The notes under the pieces were generated by a model. That model did no database searches and was not told where the DNA came from. It saw only the letters and a list, made by a program, of their open reading frames with translations. A stretch of 64,000 nt of DNA from Pseudomonadota bacterium (GTDB taxonomy: Bacteria; Pseudomonadota; Alphaproteobacteria; GCA-2746255). The translations under genes and the position numbers were made by a program. Shown here piece after piece: positions 45,978-54,634 of the stretch (positions are counted from its first letter, which is position 1; each line of letters begins with the position of its first letter). The stretch spans positions 1 to 64,000 of the forward strand of contig JBFMHN010000006.1 in the NCBI GenBank assembly GCA_040752895.1, read 5' to 3'.

Positions 45978-46544
45978 ATGAAAATCAGTGGCAACGCCGT
46001 ACGTCCCGGCATGGTGATCGAGCACAAAAGCAGGCTGTGGCGCGCCGTGAAAATCCAGCACACCCAGCCCGGCAAGGGCGGCGCCTACCTCCAGGTCGAA
46101 TTGAAGGACATCCGGGACGGCACAAAGCTCAACGAACGCTTCCGTTCGAGCGAAAGCGTCGAACGCGTCCGCCTGGACCAGCGCGAATACCAGTATCTTT
46201 ACCGGGACGGCGAAAACCTGACCTTCATGGATACGGAAACTTTCGATCAAGCCACGGTCAACGAAAGCATGGTCGGGGACGCGGTGGATTTTCTTCAGGA
46301 CGGCATGGTGGTCACGGTCGAAGCTTACGAAGGCAAACCGGTCGGCGTCACGCTTCCCGACACCGTCGTTTGCACCGTCACCGAGACGGAAGCCGTCATC
46401 AAGGGGCAAACGGCCGCCGCCTCCTTCAAGCCTGCCCTGCTCGACAACGGGGCTCGCATTTCCGTGCCGCCGCATGTCGTTAGCAACGACAGGATCGTGG
46501 TCAGCGTTTACGAACGCGCTTACGTCGAACGCGCGAAAGGCTGA
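45978..46544 (+). CDS. efp: Elongation factor P
   Basis: 188 residues, three beta-barrel domains. Domain I MKISGNAVRPGMVIEHKSRLW carries the tip lysine in QPGKGGAYLQVEL, the position modified by EpmA in enterics. Domain III ends with RISVPPHVVSNDRIVVSV. EF-P rescues ribosomes stalled at polyproline. The proline-rich OmpA-like protein and TolA in this window are good candidate clients. EpmA/EpmB are not here. Its stop overlaps the next start (TGATG). Confidence 0.97.
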   Translation: MKISGNAVRPGMVIEHKSRLWRAVKIQHTQPGKGGAYLQVELKDIRDGTKLNERFRSSESVERVRLDQREYQYLYRDGENLTFMDTETFDQATVNESMVGDAVDFLQDGMVVTVEAYEGKPVGVTLPDTVVCTVTETEAVIKGQTAAASFKPALLDNGARISVPPHVVSNDRIVVSVYERAYVERAKG

Positions 46545-47353
46545 TGGCCGTCCACTCCGCCCTTATCAACGTCATGGAGACCGCCGCCCGCAAGGCCGCG
46601 CGGTCGCTTGTGCGGGACTTCGGCGAGGTCGAGCAGTTGCAGGTCTCGAAGAAGGGACCGGGCGATTTCGTGACGAACGCCGATATCAAGTCCGAGGCGA
46701 TCCTGCGCAAGGAGTTACGCCGCGCCCGCCCCGACTACGGCCTGCTGCTTGAAGAAGGCGGGGCGGAAGCCGGCAGCGACCCGGCGAACACCTGGCTCGT
46801 CGATCCGCTCGATGGAACATCGAATTTCCTGCACGGGATTCCCCACTTCAGCATCACGATCGCGCTGAAGCGCGACGACGCGATCGTCGCGGGGGTCATC
46901 CTGGACCCCATCAAGGACGAATTTTTCTGGGCGGAACGGGGCAGCGGCGCCTTCCTGAACACCCGGCGGCTTCGCGTTTCGGCCCGCAAGCGCCTTGAAG
47001 ACGCGCTGCTTGCCTATGGCGAACCCTTCGGCGGCCGCGAGGGCAAGGAAGCCTTCGCCCGCGTCCTTCCCATGGTAATGGAGCGAACGGCCGGCATTCG
47101 CCGGTCGGGCGCGGCGGCGCAGGATTTGGCCTATGTCGCGGCGGGCCGGTTCGACGGCTACTGGGAAAAGGGCTTGAAACCCTGGGACATGGCCGCCGGC
47201 ATCCTCCTCGTCCAGGAGGCGGGCGGCTACGTGACGGAGATCGAGGGCGGCAAACACATGCTGCAATCGGGAAGCGTGCTGGCCACCAACGCCCATCTCT
47301 ACCCCACCGTCGCCGACCTTCTGCGGTCGGCTTATGCCGGAACCAGCCCTTGA
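46544..47353 (+). CDS. suhB: Inositol-monophosphatase-family protein (SuhB-like)
   Basis: 269 residues. Metal sites: LLEEGGAEAG (EEGG), the signature VDPLDGTSNFLHGIPHFSI (DPLDGT) and the late GLKPWDMAAGILLVQEAGG (WDxAAG). Alphaproteobacterial members beside efp are annotated as inositol-1-phosphatase; SuhB also binds NusG and RNA polymerase in E. coli. ATG shares its A with the efp stop, so the two are coupled. CysQ-type activity is an alternative. Confidence 0.9.
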   Translation: MAVHSALINVMETAARKAARSLVRDFGEVEQLQVSKKGPGDFVTNADIKSEAILRKELRRARPDYGLLLEEGGAEAGSDPANTWLVDPLDGTSNFLHGIPHFSITIALKRDDAIVAGVILDPIKDEFFWAERGSGAFLNTRRLRVSARKRLEDALLAYGEPFGGREGKEAFARVLPMVMERTAGIRRSGAAAQDLAYVAAGRFDGYWEKGLKPWDMAAGILLVQEAGGYVTEIEGGKHMLQSGSVLATNAHLYPTVADLLRSAYAGTSP

Positions 47354-47427
47354 TAATGGGTTGATTCCCGGTCCGAATCTTCCGACGCCCATTGTTTCGT
47401 CCGGCGCCCTGAGTTAAGCTTTCGCGG

Positions 47428-48720
47428 ATGTTCCCTCACCCTCTTTTCCGCATTGGCATCGGCGCACTCCTGTTGTCTGGGGCGCCGGCGTTAGCCGAGC
47501 CATCTACCGTCGTCATCGGCGGCAGCGGCAAGCCGGCCGTCACGGTCGACATGGGCGTGCTGGAGACGCTCGACCGCCCCACCATGAGGCGTTATCTGCT
47601 TATGCCGGGATCGGGACCGGCCAACGACGGCCGCGTCGAGTTGCGACGGCCGGGCAGCCTAGCAGCCGGGTCGGGGACGACCCCGCCAGCTCCGGAGCCG
47701 GCCGAGTCTGAATCTGCAACCCTATCGCCGCCGGCCGAGCCCGTTATGGCACCGGTTGAGACGGCGGTCCCGCCGCCGCCGGCCAGGCCGGTCGTTGAAA
47801 TACCGCTGACCCCGCCGCCGCTGGCCCAGCCGAAGATAGCGCCGCCGAAAGAGGTGGTCTCGGCCCCGGCCCCAGTCCCAGCCCCAGTCCCGGTCCCAGC
47901 CCCAGCCTCGGTCCCGGTCCCGGTGAAGCCGGTCGTTGAAACGCCGCTGACCCAGCCGAAGGTAGCGCCGCCGAAAGAGGTGGTCTCGACCCCAGCCCCA
48001 GCCCCGGTCCCGGTGAAGCCGGTCGTTGAAACGCCGCTGGCCCAGCCGCCGCTGACCCAGCCGAAGGTAGCGCCGCCGAAAGAGGTGGTCTCGGCCCCGG
48101 CCCCGGCCCCGGCCCCAGTCCCGGTCCCGGTGAAGCCGGTCGTTGAAACGCCGCTGACCCAGCCGAAGGTAGCGCCGCCGAAAGAGGTGGTCTCGACCCC
48201 AGCCCCAGCCCCAGCCCCGGTCCCGGTGAAGCCGGTCGTTGAAACGCCGCTGACCCCGCCGCCGCCCGTCAAGCTGACGGAGCCGAAGTCGTTCCCGCTG
48301 CCGGAGGCAAAACCGCAGACCAGCGCGGCGGCTGTCCCGGCCAAGCGGCCGGAGCAAGCCGAAGAAGTGGCTAGTCTTTTGCCGCCGGCGTCCGCCTTCA
48401 AGGCCGGCGAGCCGCTGCGCCTCGCGTTCGGAAGCGAAAGCGCGCTGCTGTCCGATACCGCCAAGATCGCGCTCGAAAGCTTCGCCCGCCAATTGAAGGA
48501 AAAGCCCAGCTTGAGGATCCAGCTTCTGGCCTATGCCAGCGGCACCCAGGAAACCGCGCTCCAGGCGCGGCGGCTGTCCCTTTCCCGCGCCTTGGTCGTG
48601 CGTTCCCACCTGATCGAGCAAGGCATATCGAGCATCCGGATGGATGTCCGCGCGCTCGGCAACAAGGCCGAGGGTGAGCCGTCCGATCGCGTCGACCTCG
48701 TCATCGCGAACGACGAATAA
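47428..48720 (+). CDS. OmpA-like protein with proline-rich repeat stalk
   Basis: 430 residues. A signal peptide (FRIGIGALLLSGAPALAE) is followed by about 100 residues with VVIGGSGKPAVTVDMGVLETL and a Pro/Ala/Val stalk (about 105-290) of four tandem repeats containing PPKEVVS and PVPVKPVVETPL. The C-terminal OmpA-like domain (about 325-430) reads LAFGSESALLSDTAKIALESFA, then IQLLAYASGTQETALQARRLSLSRAL and ends RVDLVIANDE. It probably anchors to peptidoglycan, with the stalk spanning the periplasm. Such runs of prolines would need EF-P, encoded just upstream. Confidence 0.82.
   Translation: MFPHPLFRIGIGALLLSGAPALAEPSTVVIGGSGKPAVTVDMGVLETLDRPTMRRYLLMPGSGPANDGRVELRRPGSLAAGSGTTPPAPEPAESESATLSPPAEPVMAPVETAVPPPPARPVVEIPLTPPPLAQPKIAPPKEVVSAPAPVPAPVPVPAPASVPVPVKPVVETPLTQPKVAPPKEVVSTPAPAPVPVKPVVETPLAQPPLTQPKVAPPKEVVSAPAPAPAPVPVPVKPVVETPLTQPKVAPPKEVVSTPAPAPAPVPVKPVVETPLTPPPPVKLTEPKSFPLPEAKPQTSAAAVPAKRPEQAEEVASLLPPASAFKAGEPLRLAFGSESALLSDTAKIALESFARQLKEKPSLRIQLLAYASGTQETALQARRLSLSRALVVRSHLIEQGISSIRMDVRALGNKAEGEPSDRVDLVIANDE
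47827..48255 (+). repeat. Four in-frame tandem repeats in the OmpA-like gene
   Basis: Units begin at 47827, 47953, 48058 and 48160 with lengths 126, 105, 102 and 96 bp. Each starts CAGCCGAAG and contains the shared codons for APPKEVVS and PVKPVVETPL. Length differences come from runs of Pro-Val/Pro-Ala codons, and all are multiples of three. It is a minisatellite-like region likely to vary in length among strains. Confidence 0.92.
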
Positions 48721-48727
48721 CGAAGAC

Positions 48728-50545
48728 TCAGGAAGCCGCCTCGGACGACGATCGGAGGAGGTCCGGCTCGAACTGAAGTTCGGCCAGCCGCGCATAGAGA
48801 GGGGACGTCTTCAGCAGCTCGGCGTGGGTGCCGATCGCGGTGATTGCGCCATCCTTGAGGACAACGATCCGGTCGGCCGTCAAAACCGTCGAGAGGCGGT
48901 GGGCGATCACCAGCGTCGTCCGTCCCGCCATCAGGGTTTCCAGCGCCCCCTGGACGACCCACTCGCTTTCCGAATCCAAGGCGCTCGTGGCCTCGTCCAG
49001 AAGAAGAACGGCCGGGTTGCGCAGGATAGCCCGGGCGATGGCGATGCGTTGTTTTTGCCCGCCGGAAAGACGCACGCCGCGTTCGCCCAGGAAAGTGTCG
49101 AAGCCCTTCGCCAGCCGATCGAGGAATTCGGCCGCGTTTGCCGCCTCCGCGGCGCGGCGTACCTCGGCGTCCGTCGCTTGCGGCCGGCCATAGCGGATGT
49201 TCTCCCAGGCGTTGGCCGAGAAGATGACCGGATCCTGGGGAACAAGCCCCAAACGCGCGCGTATTTCGGCGAGGTCGGCGTCCTTAAGCGCCACGCCGTC
49301 GAGGGCGATGCGCCCCTCTTGCGGATCGTAAAAACGAAGCAGGAGCTGAAAGACGGTCGATTTTCCGGCCCCTGACGGGCCGACCAGGGCCAGCTTCTCG
49401 CCCGGCGCGATCGCAAGCGTGAAATCGCGAAGCGCCGGCCGCTCCGGCCGCGACGGGTAGGCGAAGGTGACGCGCTCGAAGGCGACCGCCCCTTTCGGCG
49501 GTACCGGCAGAGAGACGGGGTTGAGAGGTGCCTCGATATCCGGGCGCAGCGCCAAAAGGTCCATCAGGCGTTCCGTCGCCCCCGCCGCGCGCTGAAGATC
49601 GCCGATCACCTCGCTGATCGCACCGACCGAACCCGCCACGACGACGGCGTAAAAAACAAACGCGGCGAGTTCGCCCGCGCTTAAATCCCCGGCCAGCACG
49701 TCGCGGCCGCCAACCCAGAGAATGCAGCCGATGGCGCCGAAAACCAGAACGAGGACGAGGACGGTAAGCCACGCCCGCACGCGCACCCGATGCATGCCGA
49801 CGCGAAAGGCGTCCTCGACGCGGCCCGTGAAACGCGCGCGGTCGATCGCTTCGTGACCGAAAGCTTGCACGGTGCGAACGGCGTTGATGCTTTCCTCCAC
49901 ATAGGCACCGACGTCGGCCACGCGATCCTGGCTTGCCCGCGAAAGCCGGCGAACGCGCCGCCCGATCACCAGGATCGGAACGACGACGAGGGGAACGCCG
50001 AGCGCCACGAGCAACGTCAGCCTCGGGCTGGTGACGGCAAGCAACGCAAGCCCGCCGACCAGCAGCAGCACGTTGCGGAGCGCCATTGAAAGGGAGGCGC
50101 CGACGACGGTCTGCAGCAAGGTCGTGTCCGTCGTCAAACGCGAAAGCAGCTCGCCGGTCTTCGTGACCTCGAAGAAACTTGGGCTCAGGCGAAGGATGTG
50201 CGAGAAAACCTCGCGGCGGATATCGGCGACGACCCGTTCACCCACCCAGGAAACGAGATAGAACCGCCCATAGGTCGCCACCGCCAAGAGCACGATGACG
50301 CCAAGCAGCGCCATAAGCGCCTGATCAAGCAACGCGACGTTGCCGCCGCGGAAGCCTTCATCCACAAGGGTGCGAAGCCCGATGCCGAGGACGAGCACGG
50401 TGGCGGCGGCGAGGGTAAGCGCCAGGAAGGCGCCAAGGATGCCAAGCGCATAAGGCCGCAGGAAGGGCCCGAGGCGGCGAAGATGCCGAAGCTCCTTTTT
50501 GCCCCCCCCTTCGGGGCCGGCGGGCGGTGTGGCTTGCGCGTTCAA
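48728..50545 (-). CDS. ABC transporter, fused permease and ATPase (MsbA-like exporter)
   Basis: About 605 residues. Six membrane helices (about 30-320) precede the ATPase: Walker A LVGPSGAGKSTVFQLL, Q-loop LVPQDPVIFS, signature VRLSGGQKQRIAIARA, Walker B VLLLDEATSALDSE and H-loop VIAHRLSTV. Half-transporter that dimerises; relatives export lipids or drugs, and this branch is often labelled MsbA-related. The start is unclear: a TTG at 50545 gives a short N-tail; the ORF can extend to a TTG at 50605. It is divergent from rpmE and convergent with the OmpA-like gene. Confidence 0.88.
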   Translation of the reverse strand: MNAQATPPAGPEGGGKKELRHLRRLGPFLRPYALGILGAFLALTLAAATVLVLGIGLRTLVDEGFRGGNVALLDQALMALLGVIVLLAVATYGRFYLVSWVGERVVADIRREVFSHILRLSPSFFEVTKTGELLSRLTTDTTLLQTVVGASLSMALRNVLLLVGGLALLAVTSPRLTLLVALGVPLVVVPILVIGRRVRRLSRASQDRVADVGAYVEESINAVRTVQAFGHEAIDRARFTGRVEDAFRVGMHRVRVRAWLTVLVLVLVFGAIGCILWVGGRDVLAGDLSAGELAAFVFYAVVVAGSVGAISEVIGDLQRAAGATERLMDLLALRPDIEAPLNPVSLPVPPKGAVAFERVTFAYPSRPERPALRDFTLAIAPGEKLALVGPSGAGKSTVFQLLLRFYDPQEGRIALDGVALKDADLAEIRARLGLVPQDPVIFSANAWENIRYGRPQATDAEVRRAAEAANAAEFLDRLAKGFDTFLGERGVRLSGGQKQRIAIARAILRNPAVLLLDEATSALDSESEWVVQGALETLMAGRTTLVIAHRLSTVLTADRIVVLKDGAITAIGTHAELLKTSPLYARLAELQFEPDLLRSSSEAAS

Positions 50546-50677
50546 TTGAAATCCAATCCAGTGATTTTCCGGGCGGAAACTATCAATTGTAGCGGCCGCC
50601 AACAAGCCAAGCGCCCTGCCCCTTGTTTCGGGCCTCCCCCTTCGCTATAACGGCGGCCGGCAATGAAGGCACAAAAG

Positions 50678-50908
50678 ATGAAGAAAAATACCCACCCCGA
50701 TTACCACACCATCACCGTTGCCCTGACGGATGGCAGCACGTTCACGACCCGCTCGACCTGGGGCAAGGAAGGGGACACGCTGAAACTGGACATCGACCCG
50801 CTTTCGCACCCGGCGTGGACGGGCGTGCATCGCCTGATGGACAGCGGCGGCCAGCTTGCGAAGTTCAAGAAGCGCTTCAAGGGCCTTGGCCTTAAATCCT
50901 CCTCTTAA
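50678..50908 (+). CDS. rpmE: 50S ribosomal protein L31
   Basis: 76 residues. [19 protein letters not shown] begins the protein, followed by [27 protein letters not shown]. It lacks the CxxC zinc site, i.e. the C-minus form common in alphaproteobacteria. The ATG at 50678 follows AAGG by eight bases; the ATG five codons earlier is less likely. Single gene. Confidence 0.95.
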   Translation: MKKNTHPDYHTITVALTDGSTFTTRSTWGKEGDTLKLDIDPLSHPAWTGVHRLMDSGGQLAKFKKRFKGLGLKSSS

Positions 50909-50914
50909 GGCCAT

Positions 50915-51100
50915 CTATTTTCGGAAAAGGCCCTCGGCACCGGCGCCGTGCTTTTGCTTGGCGCGGATCGTTTCTTTCGCGCGCGCAATCTCGTGCTCCA
51001 GCTCGGCGATGTAACTTTTTAGCTCCTCGATACCCAGGCAGCCGAGATCCTTAGGCTTCGGCTTTGCCTTCCGTGGCAAATCTTCGTCGTCGAAGTCCAT
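50915..51100 (-). CDS. DUF1192 small protein
   Basis: 61 residues. DDEDLPRKAKPKPKDLGCLGIEELKSYIAELEHEI is the family pattern: acidic start, LxxLGIEEL core, then an amphipathic helix. GGAGG precedes the ATG by six bases. The family is alphaproteobacterial, of unknown function, and commonly beside the quinone-oxidoreductase gene as here (divergent by 94 bp). Confidence 0.85.
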   Translation of the reverse strand: MDFDDEDLPRKAKPKPKDLGCLGIEELKSYIAELEHEIARAKETIRAKQKHGAGAEGLFRK

Positions 51101-51194
51101 GCTTTCCTCCGCCGAATCGGGCTTGCGTGCGGATTTTTATCATACTACACCCGGCAGGAAGCCTCCCCCGCAATCGCGCCATTACCGTTTTTCG

Positions 51195-52196
51195 ATGACC
51201 GAACCCCTTCCCCCGACGATGACCGCGATCGAAGTTACCGCGCCCGGCGGACCGGAGAAGCTCGCCGCTGTCGCGCGCGCGCTGCCCGTCCCCGGTCCGA
51301 ACGAGGTTCTGATCAAGGTCGCGGCGGCCGGCGTGAACCGCCCGGACATCATGCAGCGCGAAGGGAGTTATCCGCCGCCGGCCGGGGCTTCGGACATTCT
51401 GGGGCTTGAGGTCGCCGGCCGCGTCGTCGCCTTGGGGCCGGGGGTGGCAACACCGAAACTCGGCGAAGAGGTAACCGCGCTGGTCACCGGCGGCGGCTAC
51501 GCGGAATACTGCACGGCGCCGGCGCCGCTTGCCCTGCCCATCCCCGCCGGACTCGGGCTGGTCGAAGCCGCCGCCATCCCGGAAACCTTCGCGACGGTCT
51601 GGACGAACGTCTTCGACCGCGCCGGCCTTCGGCCGGGGGAGACTTTTCTCGTGCACGGCGGCACGAGTGGCATCGGAACGACCGCGATCCAGCTTGCCAA
51701 AGCCTTCGGCGCGCGGGTGCTGACGACGGCGGGAAGCGAAGCAAAATGCGCTTTTTGCGAAAAACTTGGCGCCGATCTTGCCATTGCCTACCGGCAGACG
51801 GATTTCGTCCAAGCCGTGAAGGCGTTCACCGGCGGCCGGGGCGCCGACGTCATTCTCGACATGGTCGGCGGCGACTACGTCCAGCGCAACCTGGATTGCC
51901 TGGCGACGGAAGGCCGCCTCGTTCAGATCGCCTTCCTGAAAGGGGCAAAGGTCGAGCTTAACCTTCTGCGCCTCATGCTGAAGCGGCTCACCCTTGCCGG
52001 TTCCGTGCTGCGCTCCCGCACGGTCGAGGAAAAAGTCGTCATCCTGAAAGCCCTTCGCGAACGGGTCTGGCCGCTTTTCGAGGCGAAACGGGTGCGCCCA
52101 ATCGTCGATTCGACCCACCCCTTGCGCGAGGCGGCAGCGGCGCACCGGCGGATGGAAAGCGGCCTGCATATCGGAAAAATCGTGCTCATTCCCTGA
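51195..52196 (+). CDS. NAD(P)H-quinone oxidoreductase, PIG3/zinc-type MDR family
   Basis: 333 residues. MDR superfamily member without the zinc ligands of alcohol dehydrogenases: MTAIEVTAPGGPEKL, VAAAGVNRPDIMQREGSYPPP (PIG3-type), FLVHGGTSGIGTTAIQLAKAFGA (NADPH-binding) and GRGADVILDMVGGDY. It reduces quinones or enones. The ATG at 51195 is chosen; MTAIEV at 51219 is also possible because neither has a good Shine-Dalgarno. Confidence 0.9.
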   Translation: MTEPLPPTMTAIEVTAPGGPEKLAAVARALPVPGPNEVLIKVAAAGVNRPDIMQREGSYPPPAGASDILGLEVAGRVVALGPGVATPKLGEEVTALVTGGGYAEYCTAPAPLALPIPAGLGLVEAAAIPETFATVWTNVFDRAGLRPGETFLVHGGTSGIGTTAIQLAKAFGARVLTTAGSEAKCAFCEKLGADLAIAYRQTDFVQAVKAFTGGRGADVILDMVGGDYVQRNLDCLATEGRLVQIAFLKGAKVELNLLRLMLKRLTLAGSVLRSRTVEEKVVILKALRERVWPLFEAKRVRPIVDSTHPLREAAAAHRRMESGLHIGKIVLIP

Positions 52197-52249
52197 GGGG
52201 GAAGCCCGCCGGCGCTCCGGTTATCCTGCCGTTCCCCCCGATCGCACGC

Positions 52250-52278
52250 TTTGCTTTCCGGCCCGGACCGCGTATAAT
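52250..52278 (+). promoter_or_regulatory. trcR promoter
   Basis: TTTGCT (52250-52255), 17 bases, and a perfect TATAAT (52273-52278). The start would fall near 52285, giving a leader of about 77 nt with GGAGGA before the trcR ATG. Confidence 0.65.
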
Positions 52279-52361
52279 CTGGGGAAGTCATCTCCCGACA
52301 AGGAATTGCGTAATTTACGGCCCGCCGCGCCCATGCCGGCTGGGCCGGCCCCGGAGGAACT

Positions 52362-53105
52362 ATGCCGAAACCCCTCATGCCAAAGGCAACGGCCGTCTGG
52401 CTGATCGAGAACACGACGCTCACCTTCGAGCAGATTGCCGATTTCTGCGGGCTGCATAGTCTGGAGGTGCAGGGCATCGCGGACGAGGAAGTGGCGATCG
52501 GGATCGTCGGCGCCAACCCCGTCGAGGCCGGCGAACTCACCCTGGAAGAGATCGAGCGTTGCCAAGGGGACCCCTCGGCCCGGCTCGTGATAGTGAAGCC
52601 ATCCTTGCCGATGCCGGTCGCCCGGGCGAAAGGACCACGCTACACGCCGGTGGCCAAACGCCAAGACCGCCCGGACGCCATTGCCTGGCTGCTGAGTCAC
52701 CATTCCGAATTGAGCGACGCCCAAATGTCGCGCTTGGTCGGCACGACGAAGCCAACCATCGCCGCCATTCGCGAGCGCACCCATTGGAACATCCAGAACC
52801 TGAAGCCGCAAAGCCCGGTGAAGTTCGGCCTTTGCACCCATACGGAACTGCAAAACGAGATCGAAAAAGCGGAGCGGGCGGCGGAAAGACGCAAGGTGCG
52901 CGAGGCCCGTGCTGCAAAGGCCGCCGCGGGGCCCCAATCCGGGGAGACGGCGGAAGCGGAAAGCGAAACGGCGGCGGAAACCCCCGCTCCGACGACAAGA
53001 ACGCTGCCCGGCGCGTGGCAGCCGCATCTGCCCGCCACGACGGCCCCGGACGAAGAGACGGACACGGCCCTTGCGGAAGACGAACGGATGAACGGGAACG
53101 GCTAG
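52362..53105 (+). CDS. trcR: Cell-cycle transcriptional regulator TrcR (DUF1013)
   Basis: 247 residues. The family's start MPKPLMPKATAVWLIENTTLTFEQIADFCGLH contains a helix-turn-helix; a second HTH-like segment is LSDAQMSRLVGTTKPTIAAIRERTHW. VQGIADEEVAIGIVGANPV between them is diagnostic. The Ala/Glu-rich C-tail (about 190-247) is disordered. TrcR is confined to alphaproteobacteria and linked to CtrA-type cell-cycle control. GGAGGA precedes the ATG; the upstream TATAAT box is strong. Confidence 0.94.
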   Translation: MPKPLMPKATAVWLIENTTLTFEQIADFCGLHSLEVQGIADEEVAIGIVGANPVEAGELTLEEIERCQGDPSARLVIVKPSLPMPVARAKGPRYTPVAKRQDRPDAIAWLLSHHSELSDAQMSRLVGTTKPTIAAIRERTHWNIQNLKPQSPVKFGLCTHTELQNEIEKAERAAERRKVREARAAKAAAGPQSGETAEAESETAAETPAPTTRTLPGAWQPHLPATTAPDEETDTALAEDERMNGNG

Positions 53106-53197
53106 AGACCGGGCCAAGCCGTCCCTTAATGTAATTTTTCAGCCAAAAACTTCGTAAAAAAAATCCCGACGCAGCCGTTCCGAGCGGCTACCCGCCG

Positions 53198-53365
53198 CTA
53201 GCCGGTGGCAAGCTTGAGGAGTTTATCCTTGATGCGGAGTTTTTCGCGTTTCAATTTATGGATGTAGGTGTTGTCGGGAAGGGGTCGTTGGTTTTCTTTT
53301 TCGATTTTGATTTCCAGATCGGCGTGTTTCTTTTTTAATTCCTGCACGTTCCTTACTTCCGTCAT
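53198..53365 (-). CDS. YdcH/DUF465 small helical protein
   Basis: 55 residues: EVRNVQELKKKHADLEIKIE, then NTYIHKLKREKLRIKDKL, the two-helix DUF465 pattern. GGAGG is seven bases before the ATG at 53365, deciding against the longer reading. The function is unknown. It is transcribed toward trcR and followed on its strand by a short run of T (A7 at 53157-53163) that may aid termination. Confidence 0.88.
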   Translation of the reverse strand: MTEVRNVQELKKKHADLEIKIEKENQRPLPDNTYIHKLKREKLRIKDKLLKLATG

Positions 53366-53454
53366 ATAGAACCTCCTGCCAAGTCCGAAGAAGCCCATAA
53401 CCTAAAAAGCGTACCCCTTCCACTTCGGCTTGACCAGACGGAAGCGCAAGCGTC

Positions 53455-54540
53455 TCAATCCCCAAGCGAAATTCCGAGACCGCGGGCGGTCGCCACCAGG
53501 CTGCCTTCCGGATCCACGCCATGGTGGCGCACCAGTACTTCCGAAATCGGGACCGCGACGACGCGTCGGTTCTGCCAAGCCACCATCTGCCCGAATTTCC
53601 CCTTGGCGATCAGGTCAACTGCGTGGACGCCGAAGACGGACGCCATCAACCGGTCGCGCGGCGTTGGCACGCCGCCGCGCTGCGTATGGCCAAGCACGGT
53701 GACACGGGTTTCGGCACCCGCAAGCTCGGCAAGCCACTCGCCCAGATAATGACCGATCCCGCCGTAGCGGACGTTGCCGGCTTCGTCCCGCACGCCGACC
53801 GCTTCGCCGTTTTCCGTCCGCAGGCCTTCGGCCGCGATGACGAGGGCGTGGTTGCGCCCCTTTTCCCGCAAGTTCGCGATTTTTTTGGCAACTTTTTCGA
53901 GCCGGTAAGGAATCTCCGGGATCAGGATGGCGTCGGCTCCGCCGGCGATCCCAGCGGCCAGGGCGATATGCCCGGCATCCCGCCCCATAACTTCCAGAAT
54001 CATGACGCGGCTGTGGCTGGCCGCCGTCGGCTGCAAGCGATCCAGCGCTTCCGTCGCCACGTAAACGGCGGTGTTATAGCCGACGCAGCTTTCGGTGAAG
54101 CCGATGTCGTTGTCGATTGTCTTCGGAATCGCGACGATATTCAAACCGCCCTTCTCGGCGATTTTCTGGAAGATTTTCAGGCTGCCATCCCCACCAACGA
54201 CGACAAGGGCGTCGAGGTCAAGCGCACGGTAGCCCTCGATAATCTCGTCCGAACGGTCCTTCTTGCCGCCGTCCGGCATCGGAAAGGCGAAGGGGTTCCC
54301 CTTGCTGGTGGTGCCGAGGATCGTGCCGCCCATACGCAACACCTCGCCCGTAACGAGCCGGGGCGTGAGTTCCTCGTAATCGAGCGGCCGGCGCAAAAAT
54401 CCCGCCGTTCCATCGCGAATGCCGAGAACCTGCCAGCCATAGGTTTCGATCGCCCGATGGACGACGGCGCGGAGCACCGCGTTCAGGCCGGAGCAGTCCC
54501 CACCGCTGGTCAGGATGGCAATGCGTTTGACGTTCCTCAC
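53455..54540 (-). CDS. pfkA: 6-phosphofructokinase (mixed ATP/PPi-type signature)
   Basis: 361 residues from the GTG at 54540, with AGGAGG nine bases upstream; the longer frame is shadow. RIAILTSGGDCSGLNAVLRA starts the fold. VVGGDGS (116-120) has Gly where PPi enzymes have Asp, favouring ATP; IPKTIDNDI (139-147) has Lys as in PPi-type and long-form ATP enzymes. Catalytic TIDND Asp, VMGRDAGHIAL and LGHTQRGGVPTPRDR are intact. PFK is uncommon in alphaproteobacteria that use the Entner-Doudoroff route. The phosphoryl donor is best treated as undetermined. Confidence 0.93.
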   Translation of the reverse strand: MRNVKRIAILTSGGDCSGLNAVLRAVVHRAIETYGWQVLGIRDGTAGFLRRPLDYEELTPRLVTGEVLRMGGTILGTTSKGNPFAFPMPDGGKKDRSDEIIEGYRALDLDALVVVGGDGSLKIFQKIAEKGGLNIVAIPKTIDNDIGFTESCVGYNTAVYVATEALDRLQPTAASHSRVMILEVMGRDAGHIALAAGIAGGADAILIPEIPYRLEKVAKKIANLREKGRNHALVIAAEGLRTENGEAVGVRDEAGNVRYGGIGHYLGEWLAELAGAETRVTVLGHTQRGGVPTPRDRLMASVFGVHAVDLIAKGKFGQMVAWQNRRVVAVPISEVLVRHHGVDPEGSLVATARGLGISLGD

Positions 54541-54634
54541 GGGCCGTTTCCTCCTCTTCCAAGCCTTAAGCGGCGAAACGCCACCCGGAAGGGGGGCATG
54601 CGCGGGAAAGCCCCCTATGGCCGGAACCAAGCGA

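Noticed and set aside
47827-48255. Possible CRISPR-like array
   Set aside because: Units are in-frame codons of an OmpA-like protein and differ in length; there are no spacers of constant size and no cas genes.
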